From NCBI GenBank assembly GCA_965220535.1, contig OZ244833.1:4044079-4108078 (forward strand): DNA of 64,000 bases, given 5' to 3'. Position numbers and translations under genes: made by a program. This DNA is from HK1 sp965220535. Its GTDB lineage: Bacteria > Pseudomonadota > Gammaproteobacteria > HK1. The notes under the pieces are model-generated. The model saw nothing but the letters and a program-made list of their open reading frames with translations. It was not told the DNA's origin and searched no databases. Of the stretch, positions 60,472-64,000 are shown one piece after another (the first letter of the stretch is position 1; each line of letters starts with the position of its first letter).

Positions 60472-60663
60472 ATGCCGAAGATGAAAACCAAACAGGCCGC
60501 GTCCAAGCGCTTCAAGCTGACGGGCACGGGGCGATTGAAGCGTATCCAGTCTCATCGCCGCCATATCCTGACCAAGAAAAGCACCAAGCGGAAAAGGCAT
60601 TTGCGTTTTCCCGGGACGGTATCCCCGGCGGATGCCCCGGCGGTGCTCAAGATGATCGTTTGA
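60472..60663 (+). CDS. rpmI: 50S ribosomal protein L35
   Basis: A 63-residue basic protein: MPKMKTKQAASKRFKLTGTG, then HRRHILTKKSTKRKRHLR, the standard L35 sequence. ATG 60472 preceded by GAAGGAAGAG. Lies between infC and rplT in the usual order; the 240-base gap to infC holds direct repeats. Confidence 0.98.
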   Translation: MPKMKTKQAASKRFKLTGTGRLKRIQSHRRHILTKKSTKRKRHLRFPGTVSPADAPAVLKMIV

Positions 60664-60961
60664 TGATCGCTTGATGCTCGTTTAGCGATCCGAGATCCGA
60701 ATTCCATATCGTCGAGGTGGATCGAAAGCCGGAAGTCTTTGCCGAGGCGGGTCGGATCCTCGTTATCGGATCCTCATTTAAAAGAGCCTTCGCAATAAGG
60801 ACCTTCGCAAGAATCATCGCCGAAAAAAGCCGTTCCGGTTCGGCACCCTCGCCAGGGCTCATGCCGCATCCGCTTTTTCGGCCCCTCGATGGGAATCTCG
60901 ATTTTTCCACCGATTGCAATTCGGATTTCGATTCGGATTCTTTGAAAGGAGACAAGGCAAT

Positions 60962-61315
60962 ATGCCCCGCGTCAAACGAGGCGTGACCGCGCACGCTCGC
61001 CATAAGAAAATACTCGCTCAGGCCAAGGGTTATCGCGGACGGCGCAAAAGTACCTTTCGAGTTGCGAAACAGGCGGTGATTCGCGCCGGGCAGATGGCCT
61101 ATCGAGATCGGCGTCAGCGCAAACGGCAGTTCCGCTCTTTATGGATCGTCCGCATCAACGCCGCCGCCCGCCGCAACGGTCTTTCCTATAGCCAGTTGAT
61201 GAACGGCTTCGGCAAAGCCGGTATCGAGGTGGATCGCAAGATCCTTGCCGATCTTGCGGTCAGAGACGAGCTCGCCTTTTCTCGCTTGGCCGAGCAGGCC
61301 CGGGCGAGCCTTTGA
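60962..61315 (+). CDS. rplT: 50S ribosomal protein L20
   Basis: A 117-residue L20: MPRVKRGVTAHARHKKILAQ, FRVAKQAVIRAGQMAYRDRR, QFRSLWIVRINAAARRNGLS. ATG 60962 follows AAAGGAGAC. L20 binds 23S rRNA early in assembly and in many bacteria represses its own operon; the long leader from 60664 to 60961 could hold such a site, though I cannot identify its fold. Confidence 0.98.
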   Translation: MPRVKRGVTAHARHKKILAQAKGYRGRRKSTFRVAKQAVIRAGQMAYRDRRQRKRQFRSLWIVRINAAARRNGLSYSQLMNGFGKAGIEVDRKILADLAVRDELAFSRLAEQARASL

Positions 61316-61396
61316 AAACCCATCCCCGCTTGTCATAAGCCATCGTCATGGCATCGTCATAAGCCGACGGTTTTCCACCCCTTATAGTCGAAGCGG

Positions 61397-61427
61397 CCCT
61401 CTCCCGATAGCGACATCGCGGAGAGGG
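61397..61427 (+). promoter_or_regulatory. Hairpin in the pheS leader
   Basis: CCCTCTCC at 61397-61404 pairs with GGAGAGGG at 61420-61427, about 40 bases before pheS. No T-run follows. It may be part of a leader control element, but I see no Phe-rich leader peptide to support attenuation. Confidence 0.35.
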
Positions 61428-61468
61428 TCGTCAAGCGATCCCGCAAGACAGGGAGAAGGTCGTTCGAA

Positions 61469-62458
61469 ATGAAAAACCCTCCCTTGGATACGCTCTTGCA
61501 AAGTGCGCAAGAAGCGGTCGCCGCCGCCGACACGCTGAGCGATCTCGATGCGGTTCGCGTGCGTTTTCTCGGACGGCAAGGAGAAATCACCGCGCAACTG
61601 AAGTCGCTCGGATCCCTGCCCGTTGAAGAGCGACCGGAAGCGGGCCAGCGCATCAACGCCGGCAAACGCTCGATACTCGAATCCCTCGAAGCGCGCAAGG
61701 CGGTGCTATCGGCGGACGCTTTGAAATCCAAGTTGGCCGAGGAAGGAGTCGATATCACCTTGCCCGGCCGAGGCCAGCGCACCGGGGGCTTGCACCCGGT
61801 AACCCGCACCCTCGATCGGATCTGTTCTCTTTTTCGTTCGATCGGTTTCGAAGTCGCCGAAGGCCCCGAGATCGAAGACGATTATTACAACTTCGAAGCC
61901 CTCAATATTCCGGCGCATCATCCCGCCCGCGCGATGCAAGACACCTTTTATTTCCCCGACGGGCGCTTGCTTCGCACCCATACATCCCCGGTGCAAATCC
62001 GGGTGATGGAGAATCGAAGCCCGCCGCTTCGCATCATCGCCCCCGGCCGGGTCTATCGCAGCGACTCCGACCAGACCCATACCCCGATGTTCCATCAGGT
62101 CGAGGGATTGATGGTGGGCGAGGATGTGAGTTTTGCCCACTTGAAGGGCATCTTGCATGACTTCCTGCGGGGGTTTTTCGAGGTCGACGATCTCGATATC
62201 CGCTTCCGGCCCTCTTATTTCCCCTTCACGGAACCCTCGGCGGAGGTCGACATTCGCGGCGCTCGCGATTGGCTCGAGGTATTGGGCTCGGGGATGGTGC
62301 ACCCCAAGGTATTGGAAAACTGCGGTATCGACAGCGAGCGCTATACCGGATTCGCTTTCGGCCTCGGGGTCGAGCGCTTTGCGATGCTGCGCTACGGGGT
62401 CGACGATCTGCGGATGTTCTTCGAAAACGACCTGCGCTTTCTGCGGCAGTTCGGCTGA
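61469..62458 (+). CDS. pheS: Phenylalanyl-tRNA synthetase alpha subunit
   Basis: A 329-residue class II synthetase subunit. N-terminal coiled coil, then HPVTRTLDRICSLFRSIGFE, EDDYYNFEALNIPAHHPARA (motif 1 region), RTHTSPVQIRVM, GRVYRSDSDQTHTPMFHQVE (motif 2) and GFAFGLGVERFAMLRYGV (motif 3). ATG 61469. The gene is complete. Its last 234 bases and the start of pheT are then repeated twice more downstream, before the intact pheT. Confidence 0.97.
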   Translation: MKNPPLDTLLQSAQEAVAAADTLSDLDAVRVRFLGRQGEITAQLKSLGSLPVEERPEAGQRINAGKRSILESLEARKAVLSADALKSKLAEEGVDITLPGRGQRTGGLHPVTRTLDRICSLFRSIGFEVAEGPEIEDDYYNFEALNIPAHHPARAMQDTFYFPDGRLLRTHTSPVQIRVMENRSPPLRIIAPGRVYRSDSDQTHTPMFHQVEGLMVGEDVSFAHLKGILHDFLRGFFEVDDLDIRFRPSYFPFTEPSAEVDIRGARDWLEVLGSGMVHPKVLENCGIDSERYTGFAFGLGVERFAMLRYGVDDLRMFFENDLRFLRQFG

Positions 62459-63182
62459 AAGGGTGTTTTGACGCGTGAAATTCAGCGAGCGTTGGATGAG
62501 GCAGTGGGTCGATCCTCCGATCGACACCGAGGCTTTTTCACGGAACTCTCGGCGGAGGTCGACATTCGCGGCGCTCGCGATTGGCTCGAGGTATTGGGCT
62601 CGTCCTAGGCTCGGGGATGGTGCACCCCAAGGTATTGGAAAACTGCGGTATCGACAGCGAGCGCTATACCGGATTCGCTTTCGGCCTCGGGGTCGAGCGC
62701 TTTGCGATGCTGCGCTACGGGGTCGAGGATCTGCGGATGTTCTTCGAAAACGACCTGCGCTTTCTGCGGCAGTTCGGCTGAAAGGGTGTTTTGACGCGTG
62801 AAATTCAGCGAGCGTTGGATGAGGCAGTGGGTCGATCCCCCGATCGACACCGAGGCTTTTTCACGGAACTCTCGGCGGAGGTCGACATTCGCGGCGCTCG
62901 CGATTGGCTCGAGGTATTGGGCTCGTCCTAGGCTCGGGGATGGTGCACCCCAAGGTATTGGAAAACTGCGGTATCGACAGCGAACGCTATACCGGATTCG
63001 CTTTCGGCCTCGGGGTCGAGCGCTTTGCGATGCTGCGCTACGGGGTCGACGATCTACGGATGTTCTTCGAAAACGACCTGCGCTTTCTGCGGCAGTTCGG
63101 CTGAAAGGGTGTTTTGACGCGTGAAATTCAGCGAGCGTTGGATGAGGCAGTGGGTCGATCCTCCGATCGACACCGAGGCTTT
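62225..63182 (+). repeat. Triplicated pheS-3'/pheT-5' junction (312 + 323 + 323 bp)
   Basis: Unit 1 (62225-62536) is the real end of pheS plus the first bases of pheT. Units 2 (62537-62859) and 3 (62860-63182) repeat it, each with an 11-base insertion (TCCTAGGCTCG) that breaks the pheS frame. pheT start sequences recur at 62475, 62798 and 63121, and only the last continues into pheT. A few substitutions differ between units (for example GAG/GAC near 62724, CTG/CTA near 63056), so the copies have drifted and are not a simple assembly duplication. Confidence 0.92.
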
Positions 63183-64000
63183 GGGGGAGCGGTTGACGGC
63201 CGTGGGGCTCGAGGTCGAGTCGATCGCTCCGGTTGCCGGGCGCCTCGAAGGGGTGGTGGTCGGCGAAATCGTCTCCGTTCATCCCCATCCGGATGCCGAC
63301 CGTTTGAGCCTTTGCGAAGTCTCGAAGGGGAGCGGCGAGAACGCTCGGGTGGTATGCGGAGCGCCGAATGTCCGTCCCGGGATGCGCTCGGCTTTCGTTC
63401 GCGTCGGGGGGCGCTTGGCCGAGGGCAAAAAAATTCGCGCGACCCGTATCCGCGGCGAGGCCTCGCAAGGGATGCTCTGCTCCGCCGTCGAGTTGGGAGT
63501 CGGGGAGGATGCCGACGGCATTCTCGATCTCGGCGACGAAGCCCCGGTCGGGATGGATCTGGTCGAATGGCTCGGCTTGGACGATGCGGTCATCGAAATC
63601 GGTTTGACCCCCAATCGCGGGGACTGCCTTTGCATCGCGGGCATCGCGCGCGAAGTCGCCTTTGCCTGTGGCGCACAGCTGCATCCCCCGGCGGTTTCGA
63701 ATGCCGCGGCGACGATCGACGACACCCTGCCGATCGTCTTGGACGATCCGGATCGCTGCCCGCGTTATGTCGGCCGTATCGTCCGCAATATCGATCCCGA
63801 CGCTTCGAGCCCCTTATGGCTGCGCGAGCGCTTGCGGCGGTGCGGAGTGCGCCCGCTCTCGCTGGTGGTCGATATCACCAACTATGTGATGCTCGAACTC
63901 GGGCAGCCCTTGCACGCCTTCGACCTCGATCGACTCCAAGGGGAGATCCGGGTACGCAAAGCCCGTGCCGGAGAAGAACTGACGCTGCTCGACGGCACTC
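63121..64000 (+). CDS. pheT: Phenylalanyl-tRNA synthetase beta subunit (partial)
   Basis: The first 293 codons; the gene runs off the window. GTG 63121: KFSERWMRQWVDPPIDTEAL, then the tRNA-binding OB domain (VVVGEIVSVHPHPDADRLSL, GMLCSAVELGVGED), GLTPNRGDCLCIAGIAREVA and VVDITNYVMLELGQPLHAFD of the B3/B4 editing domain. It would form the alpha2-beta2 enzyme with PheS. Two false starts (62475, 62798), each with the same context, lie upstream in the repeat array and may compete for ribosomes. Confidence 0.96.
   Translation, partial: MKFSERWMRQWVDPPIDTEALGERLTAVGLEVESIAPVAGRLEGVVVGEIVSVHPHPDADRLSLCEVSKGSGENARVVCGAPNVRPGMRSAFVRVGGRLAEGKKIRATRIRGEASQGMLCSAVELGVGEDADGILDLGDEAPVGMDLVEWLGLDDAVIEIGLTPNRGDCLCIAGIAREVAFACGAQLHPPAVSNAAATIDDTLPIVLDDPDRCPRYVGRIVRNIDPDASSPLWLRERLRRCGVRPLSLVVDITNYVMLELGQPLHAFDLDRLQGEIRVRKARAGEELTLLDGT

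Noticed and set aside
61316..61468. Phe leader-peptide attenuator before pheS
   Set aside because: A hairpin exists but there is no short frame rich in Phe codons and no terminator T-run.
62475..63120. Two 108-codon frames starting like pheT
   Set aside because: They are frameshifted chimeras of repeated pheT start and pheS end sequence; not independent genes.

Overview
The window is about 64 kb of chromosome, probably from a gammaproteobacterium. The evidence is the infC-rpmI-rplT-pheS-pheT block with gamma-type IF3, L20 and PheT sequences, plus tRNAs that carry an encoded CCA. The backbone is GC-rich. It is heavily interrupted by AT-richer accessory islands, decayed insertion sequences, partial tandem duplications and frameshifted paralogues. 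No species can be named from the sequence alone; the mixture suits a host-associated or marine bacterium with a plastic genome (inference).

Layout. 1-3825: end of a sarcosine oxidase operon (soxD, soxA, soxG). 3826-7706: decayed and small genes, including a second remnant of the soxG 3' end, plus an intact secreted 5'-nucleotidase. 8047-15636: a giant secreted protein of 20 Calx-beta-like repeats. 16488-21401: a complete type III restriction-modification pair (mod, res). 22067-25812: folC and a prpB-like lyase gene split by an intact IS3-family element (22594-23976, 4-bp target duplication). 26082-28940: a tightly overlapped three-gene operon (XRE-ASCH, PIN-GNAT-PUA-like, P-loop kinase) held between the inner ends of two decayed copies of the same IS. 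29329-39487: folD and a corrinoid/methyl-THF C1 cluster (corrinoid protein, methyl-THF:corrinoid methyltransferase, RACo-like activator, FAD oxidase, GlxA/AraC regulator, DUF1330, 'virulence factor' family small protein). 39632-43050: a hypothetical gene and a nuclease-methylase gene broken at a run of 15 G. 43169-48730: ankyrin-related genes and pseudogenes, a luciferase-like oxidoreductase and a vsr endonuclease. 48940-54243: a second giant repeat protein on the minus strand that shares its cysteine-rich C-terminus with the first. 55079-64000: tRNA-Asn, small membrane proteins, uvrB, tRNA-Val, infC, rpmI, rplT, pheS, a triplicated pheS/pheT junction and the start of pheT.

How the genes fit together. 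Sarcosine oxidase gives methylene-THF, FolD interconverts it and FolC polyglutamylates the cofactor. The corrinoid protein, methyltransferase and activator would feed methyl groups into methyl-THF. The substrate-specific methyltransferase (MttB superfamily) and metF are not in the window. Type III RM, the nuclease-methylase and Vsr are the recognisable DNA modification/defence functions. The most likely undescribed system is the IS-bounded XRE-ASCH / PIN-GNAT / kinase operon. The next most interesting items are the shared C-terminal module of the giant proteins and a dispersed family of paired helical-protein and ankyrin genes that has decayed in every copy.
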